From Rana temporaria (lineage: Eukaryota > Chordata > Amphibia > Anura > Ranidae): a DNA stretch of 64,000 nt. The stretch spans positions 85,040,669 through 85,104,668 of the forward strand of contig NC_053499.1 in assembly GCF_905171775.1 (NCBI RefSeq), in the 5' to 3' direction. The first letter of the stretch is position 1. Each line of letters begins with the position of its first letter. Made by a program: the position numbers and the translations under genes. Positions 1 to 10,824 of the stretch are shown in pieces. The notes under the pieces were generated by a model that was given only the letters and a program-made list of their open reading frames with translations, was not told where the DNA came from and did no database searches.

Positions 1-1285
1 CTACGCCATATAGATGTCAAAACTCTAAACACAGCCATATCTAAATTCCTCTGGCGGGGTAAGCGGGCACGTATAGCATTTACCAAACTACATCTTCCCA
101 GGCGCGAGGGGGGCATTGCCCTGCCCAATATCAGAACATATAACTTAGCCTGTTTGCTCAGGACGAGTCTAGACTGGGTGACCCAGTCCTCCCGGTACTC
201 AAACTTCCTCTTGGAATCAGCCATGGTCCACCCCTTCTCCATCACTGCCCTTCTCCACTGTCAGTGGAAATCGATCCCCCCACCCCTCTAACACAACCTT
301 CTTCTCCGTGATATGGCTATCGCCTGGAGAGAAGTCAGGAAAACCCTTAATCTTCCCTCTTACATCTCCCGCTACCTCCCGATCCGGGGGAACCCAAGCT
401 TCTCCCCCGGCCTTGAAAATCAGTCTTACATCACCTGGCAAAGTAAGGGACTCAATGACTTCTTTTCATCACATCACATATTTTCCATTATGGGCAATGT
501 ATTAGCTTCTTGAAAAATGCTTGTAGGGATGATAGTAAAAGATTCAAAAGCTCGTTTATTGACTCCCTTCTCGCTCTGGGCTCGTACAAGATCTCCGACA
601 TATACTTACCTCTTCTCCTGCAAACATTGTCATCAGCGGCCAACTGGTCGAAGGACTTCCCCGACTCCGAATTGGTGGAGAAACCTTTGCATGGCCTCAA
701 CACAGTCCACAAGCTGGTCCCTGACGAGATCTGGAGGGAAACTCAGATAAAGATAGTCCACCGGGTACATATCCCTTTTAGTCAGGCTCACGCCTCCCCA
801 GAATGCCCCCTGTGCCAACAACCCAGGCCCAACCTCACTCATCGCTTCTAGTCCTGCTCTCATATTGCCACCTTTTGGGATCAAGTCCTCCAATATATCT
901 TCGAAATCACTTTGCTACGTATACCCAAGGACCCTCTGTTACTTATCTTCGGCCACTGGGACCCCCAACTGCTCCCCTGGTCACCTCTACATGCCTACCC
1001 CGGTAAAGACTGGATCCTGATCTGCCTCCTGCTTGCCAGGAGAGCCATTCTACAAAACTGGATTTCAAACATCAGCCCAACTACCTCCCAAGTTAAAAGA
1101 AACTGCTGAAACTACTCTACAAAGACAAGCTCAACAAGGACCTAACCCACGAGCGGACTAGAACTCGCTTCTACCACATCTGGAAACCTTTCATGTTGTA
1201 CACGCTCACCCCTACGGATATCACAAACTTTGAGAAGATGTCTTTTTTGTATTGTGACCCCCCCCCCCAGTTCTTACTCCGACGC
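1..1285 (+). pseudogene. L1/Tx1-like LINE ORF2, C-terminal fragment
   Basis: Translating in shifting frames gives the C-terminal third of a LINE reverse transcriptase closely similar to the complete minus-strand LINE ORF2 ending at 36743. Shared stretches include LPRREGG, YNLACLLR, LDWVTQSSRYSN, WREVRKTL, RYLPIRGNPSF and the cysteine motif CPLCQQPRPNLTHRF near 800-850. The copy enters from the window edge, so its 5' extent is unknown. In-frame stops (for example near 289 and 849) and several frameshifts make it non-functional. Similarity fades after the C-run near 1260-1285, where another repeat begins. It is a dead copy of the same family as the full-length LINE in this window. Confidence 0.85.
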
Positions 1286-1975
1286 CCTCAATATAAGAGC
1301 GCAGAAATGCAACGTTATGTGTTATCTAGGGGCAAAGTACCCCTCAGTATAGGCCGATACGCATTCTTCTACATATTTTTTGTAAAAAAAAAATCGCAAT
1401 GTCCGTTTATTGATTGGTTTGCGCAAAAGTTATAGCGTTTCTAAAATAGGGGGTATTTTTATGGCATTTTTATTAATATATATTTTTTTACTAGTAATGG
1501 CGGCGATCAGTGATGTTTTTTCGGTACTGCGACATTATGGCGGACACTTCGGACACTTTTGACACATTTTTGGGACCATTGGCATTTTTATAGCGATCAT
1601 TGCAATAAGAATGCATTGGATTACTATAAAAATGCCACTGGCAGTGAAGGGTTGAACACTAGGGGGCGGGGAAGGGGTTAAGTATGTTTCCTAGGTGTGT
1701 TCTAACTGTAGGGGGGGTGGAACTCACTAGGGGAAATCACTGATCTTCTGTTCATACATTGTATGAACAGAGGATCAGCATTTCCCCCCCTGACAGGATC
1801 GGGAGCTGTGTGTTTACACACACAGCTCCCGGTCTCCGCTCTGTAACGAGCGATCGCGTGTGCCCGGCGGCGATCCCGCCCGTGGCCTGCGAGAGAGCCG
1901 ACGAAGAGCTAGGGGCTATCGCGCAGGGGAGCCGACCTGCCGCCGTAAAACGACGGCGGCAGGTCGGCAAGTAGT
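1286..1975 (+). repeat. TTAA/piggyBac-like interspersed repeat, right end
   Basis: Non-coding repeat whose right end reads AAGTAGTAAA, a decayed version of the AAGTGGTTAA terminus seen at 7409-7418 and 60387-60396. It contains three strong hairpins: 1748-1770 (arms CTGTTCATAC), 1801-1830 (arms GGGAGCTGTGTG) and 1931-1968 (arms about 17 bp, GCCGACCTGCCGCCGT). No open reading frame is supported. The family call rests on the terminus and on general resemblance to ranid TTAA repeats; the left end is not resolved where it abuts the LINE fragment. Confidence 0.5.
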
Positions 1976-2024
1976 AAAATTGTGTAAAGAGATGTTTAAA
2001 ATTCAGATAATGGTAAACAACATG

Positions 2025-2725
2025 GGGCCAGATTCAGATAGAGATACGATGGCGTATGTCCTGATACACCGTCATATCTCTGAGTTCCGTCGGTCGGATC
2101 TATGCGGCTGATTCATAGAATCAGGTTCCGCATAGATCTCCCTAAGATCCGACAGGTGTAAGTGACTTACACCGTCGGATCTTAGGCTGCAATCTCACAA
2201 TCTCTTAGGCTGCAATCTCACGCAGGTGGCGCTTCCGTTTGTATACGCGAGGAATATGCAAATGAGGAGTTACGCCGATTCAGAAACGAACGACCGCCCG
2301 GCGCTTTTTTTTACGTTGTTTGCGTTCGGCTTTTTCCGGCGTATAGTTACCCCTGCTATATGAGGGGTAGCTACTGTTAAATATGGCCGTCGTTCCCGCG
2401 CCAAGTTTTGAATTTTTTACGTTGTTTGCGTAAGTCGTTCGCGAATACGGATGGACGTAATTTACGTTCACGTCGAAAGCAATGATGTTTTGGGGCGGAT
2501 TTTCTAGCATGTGCACTGGGATGTTTTCAAGTAAAACGTAAAAAACGTGGGGTCTAGGGAAATTTAAGTAAAACACGCCCCCTACATCCCCATTTGAATT
2601 ACGCGGCCTTATGCCGCAACACATACGCTACGCCGCTCTAACTAAGGGTGCAAGTTCTGTCGTAGTGTTCATAATGTCCGTATCTGCGGGCCGGACAGAT
2701 ACGCCAATGTATCTGAATCTGGCCC
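2025..2725 (+). mobile_element. Harbinger-type MITE A
   Basis: Terminal inverted repeats GGGCCAGATTCA at 2025 and TGAATCTGGCCC ending at 2725 bound a 0.7-kb non-coding element. The interior is GC-skewed, rich in palindromic TACGCCG-type boxes, and carries the octamer ATGCAAAT at 2256-2263 and a CCCCTGCTATATGAGGGG hairpin near 2351. These internal boxes also occur at the transposase-side ends of the autonomous Harbinger elements in this window, which is why I assign it to that superfamily. No clear TSD is visible, and the reading frames inside are spurious. Confidence 0.7.
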
Positions 2726-3717
2726 ACGGTATTTAGTATTTAACAGAAAATCCTACAGATTTGGTTGCAAAAATTAATAATAAGTTGAGGATTGAGCAAT
2801 TTTTACAAAAGATTTTAAACTGGGGTTTTGTTGTTAAATTAAGGTCCTGGCCCTTTGAAAACGACAGATGTGTAGAAACTGGTCAGGGCGGAGTGACGCA
2901 GTGACATCATCACGCTCCCACGTGACCCCGGAAGCACGGGCGTTTCGCTTGTTTTAAAAATTGTATATTTATGCCGGCTTTTTTATCTTGTCAGGTTACA
3001 CAGCCTGACACAGCGTGTCAGGTTACACAGCCTGACGCGCTGAATGTTAGTGTTGAAACCAGAGACGTGGCTTTCTAGAGTAATGGTTTTAAAACATTTT
3101 TGAGCCTAAATAACTTTTCTTGAGAGTTCATTGAAATTTTTGAAGACAAAATATCTGTCTGAGTGAATGTTAGTGAACTATAAAGGCTTGCTATAGGGCA
3201 AATATTTCTTTAACAATAGAGGTAACCTTTACACAATCATTTGAAGATCTAAAGAAAGCCCTTATTAAAGGGTTTGTAAAGGAAAACATTTTTTATCTTA
3301 ATAGCTTCCTTTACCTTAATGTAGTGCTGTTTTCATGTCCTCATTGTTCGTTTTTGCTCTCAAGTTGCTGTAATTCTTCTCTGATCTCCACACTTCCTGG
3401 TTGTCTGTTTCCTGATAACCACAGTCCTGGGAGCTTTCTCTCTGTGGTCACTAATCAAGGAGGTGTGATTACTGTGTGTCTAAAACCCCTCAGCACCAAT
3501 CCGTTTCGTTTTCCAAACCTGTATTGGCTCTGTGGCTCTGTACAGCTAACATGCAAAAACGAAACTAGAAACTGCAGGTACATTATATGATTGATTTTTA
3601 TCTATTTTTAATCATTTTTAAAATGAATCAGTTTACTATTATGTCTCTATACCCTGTTAACAGTCATTTCAGCAAATTTTTTTTTTTATTATTTACAACT
3701 CTACTTAGTATTTTTGT
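2726..3717. other. About 1 kb with no recognisable gene
   Basis: I see no supported gene. A 21-bp direct repeat (starting TGTCAGGTTACAC) occurs at 2989-3009 and 3016-3036. The part around 3240-3590 resembles non-coding frog interspersed repeats, but I cannot name it. The 88-codon frame at 3324-3590 has no family features and is not called as a gene. Confidence 0.4.
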
Positions 3718-5572
3718 TTAACCACTTGACAACTGGGCACTTAAACACCCTTAATAACCAGACCAATTTTCAGCTTTCGGTGCTCTCACATTTTGAATGA
3801 CAATAACTCAGTCATACAACACTGTAACCAAATGAAATTTTTGTCCTTTTTTTCCCACAAATAGAGCTTTCTTTTGGTGGTATTTGATCACCTCTGCGGT
3901 TTTTATTTTTTCCGCTAATAATGAAAAAAGAACGAAAATTTTGTAAAAAAATGAATTTTTTTTCATTTCTATTATAACATTTTGCAAAAAATGAATTTTT
4001 CTTCATAAATTTGGCCTAAAATGTATACTGCTACATATCTTTGGTTAAAAAAAAAAATTGGGTTATTATTTAGTCTGGGTGAAAGTTATAGGGTCTACAA
4101 GCTATGGTACCAATTACTGAAAATTTATCAATTTGATTACATCTGAAGTACTGACGGCCTTTCTCATTTCTTGAGACCCTAACATGCCAGAAAAGTACAA
4201 ATACCCCCTAAATGACCCCTTTTTGGAAAGAAGACATTCCAAGGTATTTAGAAAGAGGCATGGTGAGTTTTTTGAAGTTGTAATTTTTTCCCACAATTCT
4301 TTGCAAAATCAAGGTTTTTTTTATTTTTATTTTTTTTCCACAAAAGTTTCATATTAGCAGGTTATTTCTCGCACACAGCATATTCATACCACAAAATACA
4401 CCCCAAAACACATTCTGCTATTCCTCCCGAGTATGGCGATACCACATGTGTGAGACTTTTACACAGCGTGGCCACATACAGAGGCCCAACATGCAGGGAG
4501 CACCCTCAGGCGTTCTGGAGCACCCAGACCAGTTCTGACATTTCTCTCCTACATGTAAAAATCATAATTTATTTGCTAGAAAATTACATAGAACCCCAAA
4601 ACATTATATATGCTTTTTTAGCAAAGACCCTAGAGAATACAATGGCGGTCGTTGCAACTTTTTATCGCGCATGGTATTTGCACAGCAATTTTTCGAACGC
4701 ATTTTTTTGGGAAATAAAACAGTTTTGTGCTTTTTAAAAAAAAAAACATTAAAGTTAGCCCAATGTTTTTGCATAATATGAAAGATGAAGTTACGCCGAG
4801 TAAATAGATACCCAACATGTCACCCTTCAATATTGCACACGATTGTGGAATGGCGCCAAACTTCGCTACTTAAAAATCCCCATAGGTGACGTTTTAAATG
4901 TTTTTACTGGTTACATGTTTTTAGTTACAGAGGAGGTCTGGGGCCAAAATGATTGCTCTCGCTCTAACGTTCGCAGCGATACCCCACATGTGTGGTTTGA
5001 ACACCGTTTTCATATGTGGGCGGGACTTACGTACACATTCGCTTCTGTATACGAGCACGCGGGAACAGGGGCGCTTTAAATATTTATTTTTTATTTTTAT
5101 TGTTCATTTTACTTTATTTATTTTAGTTTGACACGTTTTTCCCCAAAAATAAATGTTTTGATCACTTTTATTCCAATTACAAGGAATGTAAACATCCCTT
5201 GTAATAGGAATATAGCATGACAGGTCCTCTTTACAGTGAGATATGGGGTCAATAAGACCCCACATCTCACCTCTAGGCTGGGAAGCCTGAAAAAAAACAA
5301 AAAAAAAAAACGATCCTGGCTTCGATCGCAGCGGTGAGTCAGAAGAAGCACCGGAGGGCGAAGGGAGTGGGGACGTCCACTTTTGCCTCCCGTAAGAACG
5401 ATCAAGAGGCGGAACAGCCGCCATGATCGTTCTTATGGTGTAGGGAATCGCTGGCTGAAAAAAATGATATCTGAATGATGCCTGTAGCTGCAGGCATCAT
5501 TTAGATATCCCTGCACAAAGTCAAGGACCTCATATGACGTGGGCGGGAAGTGGTTAAAACACATTTTTTTCC

Positions 5573-7022
5573 CCAGAGTATATTCTGGGTATTGCAGAGT
5601 ATTGGCCGGGGTATTGCAAAGTATTGGTGTTGGGGTATTGCAGAGTATTGGTGTTGGGGTATTGCAGAGTATTGGTGTTGGGGTATTGCAGAATATTGGT
5701 GTTGGGGTATTGCAAAGTATTGGTGCGGGGGTATTGCAAAGTATTGGTGCGGGGGTATTGCAAAGTATTGGCCGGGGTATTGCAAAGTATTGGCCGGGGT
5801 ATTGCAAAGTATTGGCCGGGGTATTGCAAAGTATTGGTGCGGGGGTATTGCAGAGTATGGTGCGGGGGTATTGCAGAGTATTGTGTGGGGGGTATTGCAG
5901 AGTATTGTGTGGGGGGTATTGCAGAGTATTGTGTGGAGGGTATTGCAGAGTATTGTGTGGGGGGTATTGCAGAGTATTGTGCGGGGGTATTGCAGAGTAT
6001 TGTGCGGGGGGTATTGCAGAGTATTGTGCGGGGGGTATTGCAAAGTATTGGTGCGGGGGTATTGCAGAGTATGGTGCGGGGGTATTGCAGAGTATTGTGT
6101 GGGGGGTATTGCAGAGTATTGTGTGGGGGGTATTGCAGAGTATTGTGTGGGGGGTATTGCAGAGTATTGTGTGGGGGGTATTGCAGAGTATTGTGTGGGG
6201 GGTATTGCAGAGTATTGCGCGGGGGGTATTGCAGAGTATTGCGCGGGGGGTATTGCAGAGTATTGCGCGGGGGGTATTGCAGAGTATTGCGCGGGGGGTA
6301 CTGCAGAGTATTGTGCGGGGGGTATTTCAGAGTATTGTGCGGGGGTACTGCAGAGTATTGCGCAAGGGGTACTGCAGAGTACTGGCAGGGGGTACTGCAG
6401 AGTATTGCGCGGGGGTATTGCAGAGTATTGCGCGGGGGTATTGCAGAGTATTGCGCGGGGGTATTGCAGAGTATTGCGCGGGGGTATTGCAGAGTATCGC
6501 GCGGGGGTATTGCAGAGTATCGCGCAAGGGGTACTGCAGAGTATCGCGCGGGGGTATTGCAGAGTATTGCGCGGGGGTATTGCAGAGTATTGCGCGGGGG
6601 TATTGCAGAGTATTGCGCGGGGGTTTTGCAGAGTATTGCGCGGGGGTTTTGCAGAGTATTGCGCGGGGGTTTTGCAGAGTATTGCGCGGGGGTTTTGCAG
6701 AGTATTGCGCGGGGGTATTGCAGAGTATTGCGCGGGGGGTATTGCAGATTATTGCGCAGGGGGTATTGCAGAGTAATTGCGCAGGGAAGGCAGAGCATTG
6801 CAGAGTATTGCGCAGGGAAGGCAGAGTATTGCAGGGGTTAATGCAGAGTATTGCACAGGGAAGGAAGAGTATTGCAGGGGGTTAATGCAGAGTATTGCAC
6901 AGGGAAGGAAGAGTATCTCAGGGGGTTAATGCAGAGTATTGCACAGGGAAGGAAGAGTATTGCAGGGGGTTAATGCAGAGTATTGCACAGGGAAGGCAGA
7001 GTATTGCAGGGGTTAATGCAGG
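5573..7022 (+). repeat. G-rich 21-24 bp minisatellite
   Basis: About 60 tandem units of the form GGGGTATTGCAGAGTATTG plus a variable 2-5 nt spacer. Unit types change along the array: TTGGTGTTG units at 5620-5710, TTGGCCGG units at 5765-5820, TTGTGTGG at 5880-6200, TTGCGCGG at 6205-6760, and a longer 43-45 bp unit (GCACAGGGAAGG) at 6780-7010. Periods that are multiples of three and absence of stops create long spurious frames on both strands. It lies in the same position inside the second composite element (58275-60065). Confidence 0.9.
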
Positions 7023-7414
7023 GATGGCTGAGCAGGGATGGATGGATCTGTGACTGCAATAGTCACAGATCCATCCCACACTGCTGCTGCCATCCGCGCT
7101 CTCCTCTCACACTGTACCGATCGGTACAGCGAGAGGAGGGAGGAACCGGCGTTATCAAATGACGCTGGTTTGTTTACCTGTGATCGCGCCGTCATTGGAC
7201 GGCGCGATCACATGGTAAAAGACCGCTGTTGTCGGTCAGTTACCGAGATCTGTGTAGCGCCGGGTCTCATAGACCCGGCGCGCACAGAATTTTCAGTGTG
7301 CGCGCCCGAGGCGGCGCGCATTACTGCTTCTGGTGGGCGCCGTTAAATAACGGCGACCCCCAGTTAAGCAACCACCTTGCCGCCGTTATATGACGGCGGC
7401 TGGTGGTTAAGTGG
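7023..7414 (+). repeat. Hairpin-rich tail of composite element 1
   Basis: Non-coding stretch of consecutive inverted repeats: a near-perfect palindrome at 7034-7075 (arms GATGGATCTGTGACT), CGCGCC arms near 7185-7210, CCGGGTC arms at 7260-7280, and GCCGCCGTTATATGACGGCGGC at 7379-7400 next to the right terminus. The first 200 bp match 60073-60270 in copy 2 closely; beyond that the two copies diverge by indels. Nothing coding is supported. Confidence 0.6.
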
Positions 7415-7535
7415 TTAATATAGAGATCTCTCTCTCATACATTTACATTGTAACAAATGTATGTGGATGATGATTGGCATTTTAATAAAATGTGTGTGTT
7501 TTTTGCACCATTTTGTTATTTTAAGGAAAACATGA

Positions 7536-8259
7536 GGGCCCGGATTCACAAAGGACTTACGACGGCGTATCTCCACGTACGCTGTAGTAAATCCGAGTGT
7601 GCGCCGTCGTATCTATGCGCCTGATTCTTAGAATCAGTTACGCATAGATTTGGCCAAGATACGAGCGGCGTAAGTCTCCTACGCCGTCGTATCTTGGGGT
7701 GCATATTTAAGCTGGCCGCTAGGTGGCGCTTTCCGTTGATTTCCGTGTCGAATATGCAAATGAGCTAGATACGCCGAGTCACGAACGTACTTGCGCCAGC
7801 TACGCCGTTTACGTTAGGCTTACGTCCGGCGTAAAGTTACCCCTGCTATATGAGGCGCAGCCAATACAAAGTATGGACGTCGGCAAGCGCATCTTTTTAC
7901 GTTGTTTACGTACGTCGTACGTGAATGGGGCTGTGCGTAGGTTACGTTCACGTCACAGGCAATGGGCCTGGCGTATCTTATGGAGTAAATTTGATGTGAA
8001 ACTGAGCATGCGCGCGCATGCACCGTTCGTTAGGCGCGTCATTTACGTGGGGTCACGATTCATTTACATACAACATGCCCCCTACCAGCCTATTTTGAAT
8101 TAGGCGGGCTTACTCCAGCCCATATACGCTACGCCGCCGTAACTTAGGACGCAAGTTGTTTCTGAATACGGTACCTGCCTTTCTAAGTTACGGCGGCGTA
8201 GTGTATATGAGATACGCTACGCCCGCCCAAACTTACGCGCGTCTTTCTGAATCTGGCCC
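7536..8259 (+). mobile_element. Harbinger-type MITE
   Basis: Bounded by GGGCCCGGATTCAC (7536) and TGAATCTGGCCC (ending 8259). The internal order is as in MITE A: palindromic TACGCCG boxes, octamer ATGCAAAT at 7754-7761 about 218 bp from the left end, then a CCCCTGCTATATGAGG box near 7840. No coding capacity. The 3-bp TSD is not clear. Confidence 0.7.
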
Positions 8260-8657
8260 GAGGTGTCAATATACGCAGCTTTGACTGAGCTTTGTCTAGT
8301 GACAACTGGATGTTAAAAAGGAAGGTTGGTTAAAGTAGTGTAATTATAGATACATTATGAATAAATGATGCAGTGTGATAGAGCCACAGCTGTGAATCAA
8401 AAGGTCACTTTTCAGGCTTTAGGTCGACAAATGTATTTATTGGGGAGGAATATTGTGCTTTTATAAATGGATCCATATTTTAGCATAGTGGAACTTCCTG
8501 TATGTTTGTCTACACTGAAGAATGAACTAAAGACTGCCTTGTGTTTGTTTAAACAGTCATAGTGTGACAAGAGCACATGTGGTTCCGTCGATCATACTGT
8601 ATGATTGGTTCTGAAAATAGTGTAAATCAACATGAATAAGTTTCTTTAAGAAATAAA
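8260..8657. other. Spacer between two MITEs, nothing recognised
   Basis: AT-rich sequence with no supported open reading frame, no terminal repeats and no recognised repeat family. It may be ordinary intergenic sequence separating two Harbinger-type MITEs. Confidence 0.4.
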
Positions 8658-9323
8658 GGGCCAGATTCACAGAAGAAATACGCTGGAGTATCTACTGATA
8701 CTCCAACGTATTTTCAAATTTGCCGCGTCGTATCTTAATTTGTGATTCACAAACAAGATACAACGGCATTTGGCTAAGATCCGACAGGCTTACGGCTTCG
8801 TACGCCTTCGGATCTTAGGCTGCAATACTTTGGCCGCCGTTGGGTGGAGTTTGCGTCGTTTTCCAGCGTCGGGTATTCAAATTTGCTTTTACGGCGATCC
8901 ACGAAGGTACTCGCATGCGTTACGTTGTCGCAAGTCGTTTTTTCCCATCGCAAAGTTAAGCCTGCTTTTTCAAGGCTTAACTTTACACCAGCCATGTTAA
9001 AGTATGGCCGTCGTTCCCACCTTCGAATTTTAATTTTTTTTTTCGGCGTAAGTACGTTACGCACGTCGCCATTCACAAACACGTCGGGGCGCCGTAATTT
9101 CGCGCAAAGCATGGCGGGAAATTTCCAAACGGAGCATGCGCAGAACGTACGGTGCGGGAACGCGCCTAATTTAAATGGTACACGCCCCATTTGAATTAGG
9201 CGGGCTTGCGCCGGACGGCTTTACGCTACGCCGCCGAAAGTTTACACGCAAGTGCTTGGTGAATCAGGCACTTGCGCTGAAAACTTGCGGCGGTGTAACG
9301 CCGCAGTTTTGTGAATCTGGCCC
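8658..9323 (+). mobile_element. Harbinger-type MITE
   Basis: Termini GGGCCAGATTCAC (8658) and GTGAATCTGGCCC (ending 9323), flanked by AAA on both sides, a possible 3-bp TSD. The interior matches the general Harbinger end layout, but the octamer position has changed to ATTCAAAT near 8874. There is a palindromic segment around 8940-8995 (arms AAGTTAAGCCT / AGGCTTAACTTT). The overlapping frames on both strands are spurious. Confidence 0.7.
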
Positions 9324-9511
9324 AAAATATTTAGGAAAGCCCAATATAAATTAATGTTCTTTTAAAATTAAAATGGTTATGATTGAAAGTAAGAAGAGAA
9401 ATATAGTAATCTGGTAAGGTTGTTGCATTTATGAAATTTTTATTTAGTAATGGGATAAAGAGGGTTCGAATAAGAATGTAGATTGGATTAATCATATTTG
9501 CTATAATTAAC

Positions 9512-9745
9512 AGAGGTTCGTTAACTATAAACAGGGATGCACTCCAAGGTATAGCTGAACAACTAGAGGCCACTTCACAAATCACTTTGTAAAATCGTAT
9601 GGCCCTAGACATGATTTTAGCTAACAAGGGGGGTGTATTTAGAATGTTACCTGGGGACAGTATTTTGGGTGATAACACATTTGTGCTCAGGTATAGCGAT
9701 TTTGTTTCTGCTTATATTGGTTACGATAATGTTTTGTTGTATTGA
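9512..9745 (+). pseudogene. Endogenous retrovirus env (TM subunit) remnant
   Basis: One plus-strand frame encodes what looks like the ectodomain of a retroviral transmembrane envelope protein: a hydrophobic heptad-repeat helix followed by the conserved segment that in gamma- and epsilon-type retroviruses leads into the disulphide-bonded loop. An in-frame TAA at 9590-9592 and a TGA at 9743-9745 break it, and the upstream env portion (9324-9511) is not convincing. It is followed by a purine-rich tract and an LTR-like start, the order expected for the 3' end of a provirus. It is an old, non-coding remnant; the subgroup is not determined. Confidence 0.55.
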
Positions 9746-9962
9746 CCGTATCCTCCATTACCGTCCTTACCTGCTAAGAAAAACACATAACACATTCTCA
9801 AGTGAGGGAAAGAATAGTGTTTAAACGCTTCCTGAAGTTTCGTTGAAGAAGGACTACGAATTAGCCCTGTCTGGGCGCTATGCGAAATATAAAAGAGTTG
9901 ACAGTAGGGAGGCCAAACCAGGGACAAAAAGAGCAAATGGACAGTACTGATAAAATAGTCAT
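9746..9962. other. ERV env-to-LTR stretch, no gene
   Basis: Lies between the last readable env codon and the polypurine tract. Stops in all frames; probably the decayed end of env and 3' noncoding sequence. Nothing else seen. Confidence 0.4.
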
Positions 9963-10330
9963 TTTAAGGGGGGACTGTGATGGAAGTTACTAAAATGAAT
10001 ATTTTGCGTTATGTTATTTTTTCTCCTGAGCAACTCGAATGTTGCCTTCCTTTTCTTATATTCTTCTATTTCTTTTATATTCTTATATTGTAAAAATATA
10101 TGTGTGTGTGTAACAGTTTATGTGAAGAACTGTATATATGTGTGTGTAACAGTTTATGTAATATAATCTTCCGACTTCTTCACTTTGTATGGAACTGGAA
10201 GTTACTCAGTCTCTCACTCTCAGGCATACCAGTCCATTATGCCCAGCAACCCATATAAATATAGCCTAGTTAGAGAATGTACATCTTTTTGTATTGCAAT
10301 GTATTGCAATACATCTGCGTTGTGGGTAGC
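9963..10330 (+). mobile_element. Polypurine tract and putative 3' LTR of ERV remnant
   Basis: A purine run AAGGGGGGA at 9966-9974 is followed by TGTGATGG at 9976, the layout of a polypurine tract abutting an LTR that starts with TG. The following sequence is non-coding, with a direct repeat of TGTGTGTAACAGTTTATGT-type units at 10106-10160 and a TATA-like box (CATATAAATATAG) near 10252-10264. The LTR 3' end is not resolved because a minisatellite begins at about 10330. No 5' LTR is present in the window. Confidence 0.4.
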
Positions 10331-10588
10331 CCTGCATTCTGAGCGCAGCACACTCCTGATCCCTGCATTCTGAGCGCAGCACACTCCTGATCCCTGCATT
10401 CTGAGCGCAGCACACTCCAGATCCCTGCATTCTGAGCGCAGCACACTCCAGATCCCTGCATTCTGAGCGCAGCACACTCCTGATCACTGCATTCTGAGCG
10501 CAGCACACTCCTGATCCCTGCATTCTGAGCGCAGCACACTTCTGATCCCTGAATTCTGAGCACAGCACACTCCTAATCCCTGCATTCT
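10330..10588 (+). repeat. 31-bp minisatellite
   Basis: About eight tandem copies of a 31-bp unit beginning CCCTGCATTCTGAGCGCAGC and ending ACACTCCTGAT, with single-base variants (CCAGAT, CACTGC, GAATTC). It produces apparent frames on the minus strand that are not genes. It lies between the putative ERV LTR and a hAT transposase pseudogene. Confidence 0.9.
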
Positions 10589-10824
10589 ACCGGTATGGGG
10601 ACCCTGGCCTGCTGTAAAGGGGGGTCATGTTGGCTAAATATACATATCTTTTGCAGAGAGCCTGTAGTACCTGGTGGTGCAGGAAAGCCTGGTAGCCAGC
10701 CACCAGGTGTCAGTCAGCCTAATCTTGGGTGCAATCTAGTGCTGTGGCAACTGCTGTGGGTACAATCTGGTGATGTAGCCTGGTGATGAGCAGAGTATAT
10801 AATGATCTCCATTTATTTTTAGAA

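Larger units (their letters stand above)
3718..7418 (+). mobile_element. Composite TTAA-flanked (piggyBac-like) element, copy 1
   Basis: Starts with TTAA followed by CCACTTGACAACTGGG (3718) and ends GGTTAAGTGG followed by TTAA (7415-7418), so CCACTT/AAGTGG termini sit inside TTAA duplications as in piggyBac-superfamily elements. No transposase is present. An additional internal terminus, GGGAAGTGG-TTAA at 5545-5557, means the first 1.84 kb (3718-5557) could be an element by itself, with a minisatellite (5573-7022) and a hairpin-rich tail (7023-7414) added. The same organisation recurs at 56423-60396, where the whole unit behaves as one insertion. The superfamily assignment is by termini and TSD only. 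Confidence 0.65.

Noticed and set aside
3324..3590. 88-codon Cys-rich frame
   Set aside because: No domain, no splice context, and the DNA looks like an interspersed repeat.
5433..6885. Overlapping long open frames (up to 448 codons) on both strands in the minisatellite
   Set aside because: They are artefacts of a stop-free tandem unit; composition is a short peptide repeated and all frames are equally open.
7034..7075. Perfect hairpin read as transcription terminator or microRNA precursor
   Set aside because: Hairpins are frequent in these TTAA elements; no transcription evidence and no U-run or mature-sequence conservation visible.
10220..10568. Cys-rich repeated protein on minus (CCAQNAGI repeats)
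   Set aside because: Three parallel frames over a 31-bp minisatellite; no start context or homology.
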